Source: Rahnella sp. AA (lineage in GTDB: Bacteria; Pseudomonadota; Gammaproteobacteria; Enterobacterales; Enterobacteriaceae). Taken from it: 64,000 nt of DNA. Where the stretch lies: assembly GCF_002834385.1 (NCBI RefSeq), contig NZ_PITQ01000015.1, positions 60,804 through 124,803 of the forward strand, written 5' to 3'. Shown in pieces: positions 63,864 through 64,000 of this stretch. Both the position numbers and the translations under genes were made by a program. The first letter of the stretch is position 1. Each line of letters opens with the position of its first letter. The notes beneath the pieces were generated by a model. It saw nothing but the letters and a program-made list of their open reading frames with translations, did not search any database and was not told the DNA's origin.

Positions 63864-63873
63864 ATGCAATTAG

Positions 63874-63950
63874 TGGCGGAACGGACGGGGCTCGAACCCG
63901 CGACCCCCTGCGTGACAGGCAGGTATTCTAACCAACTGAACTACCGCTCC
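63874..63950 (-). tRNA. aspU: tRNA-Asp (GTC), aspU-like
   Basis: 77 nt with encoded CCA, identical to 37511-37587. Anticodon GTC. In E. coli the tRNA-Asp next to dkgB is aspU, the distal gene of rRNA operon rrnH. The orientation (reading away from the window's right edge) fits a 5S rRNA gene just beyond position 64000. The last 50 bp are spacer. Confidence 0.96.
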
Positions 63951-64000
63951 ACCGGTTCTTTCACCCATATCAGAAATCGTCTGATACAAGTTTGTTCCTG

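Noticed and set aside
37511..63950. The two identical tRNA-Asp genes as att sites bounding one 26-kb genomic island
   Set aside because: No integrase is present, and the E. coli order has aspV by dnaQ and aspU by dkgB, so both tRNAs are ancestral landmarks.
1..64000. CRISPR arrays, transposase genes or prophage modules
   Set aside because: I found no regularly spaced repeats with unique spacers, no transposase or integrase motifs and no phage structural genes.

Overview
The window reads as chromosomal DNA of a member of the order Enterobacterales, with moderate-to-high GC genes and E. coli-like gene starts and tRNAs. A Rahnella- or Serratia-like member of the Yersiniaceae is my best guess, from gene content only. 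The backbone follows the E. coli minute-5 order: fadE (3' end), yafV, tRNA-Asp (aspV-like), dnaQ, rnhA, yafS, gloB, mltD, yafD, yafC, dkgB, tRNA-Asp (aspU-like, the usual tail of an rRNA operon). Large accessory blocks sit between these landmarks.

Layout. 1-2563: end of fadE, an ERIC repeat, a RafY-like porin and yehS. 2831-8362: a uronate-polysaccharide operon (ExuT-like MFS transporter, KdgM-like porin, secreted alginate-lyase-fold protein, cytoplasmic PL15/heparinase-II-like lyase) behind a CRP site and a near-perfect KdgR box. 8418-17745: methionine salvage (mtnK/mtnA divergent, mtnDCB, the MtnE-type aminotransferase and the omega-amidase YafV). MetJ-box-like sites lie at both salvage promoters, and a three-lipoprotein CsgG/DUF4810/DUF799 operon interrupts the block. 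17849-21409: orphan genes, including an odd deaminase and a glutaminase-like pseudoenzyme.

21412-37427: a purine-ring catabolic island. The minus-strand operon hpxFGHIJK-uraD-uraH, the RpiR repressor gene hpxU, the plus-strand operon hpxWXYZ, then hpxSAB (GntR regulator, allantoin racemase, PuuE-type allantoinase) divergent from an NCS1 permease. Together they take 5-hydroxyisourate through allantoin, allantoate and ureidoglycine to oxalurate and oxamate, releasing nitrogen. A consensus-like sigma-54 promoter plus an NtrC-type site precede hpxF, and a second sigma-54 promoter precedes hpxW.

37511-49036: conserved backbone with two insertions: aguA-aguB (agmatine to putrescine) between dnaQ and rnhA, and an efflux MFS gene between yafD and yafC. 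49145-63430: a 17-gene aryl polyene pigment operon in the exact apeC-to-apeR order, with a phosphopantetheinyl transferase gene at its end, inserted between dkgB and the distal tRNA-Asp.

The most unusual noncoding signal is a ~610-625 bp gene-free element present twice (32664-33287 and, inverted, 47586-48195). Both copies lie between convergent genes. Each has two facing arms that carry a long perfect hairpin whose stem sequence varies while pairing is kept.
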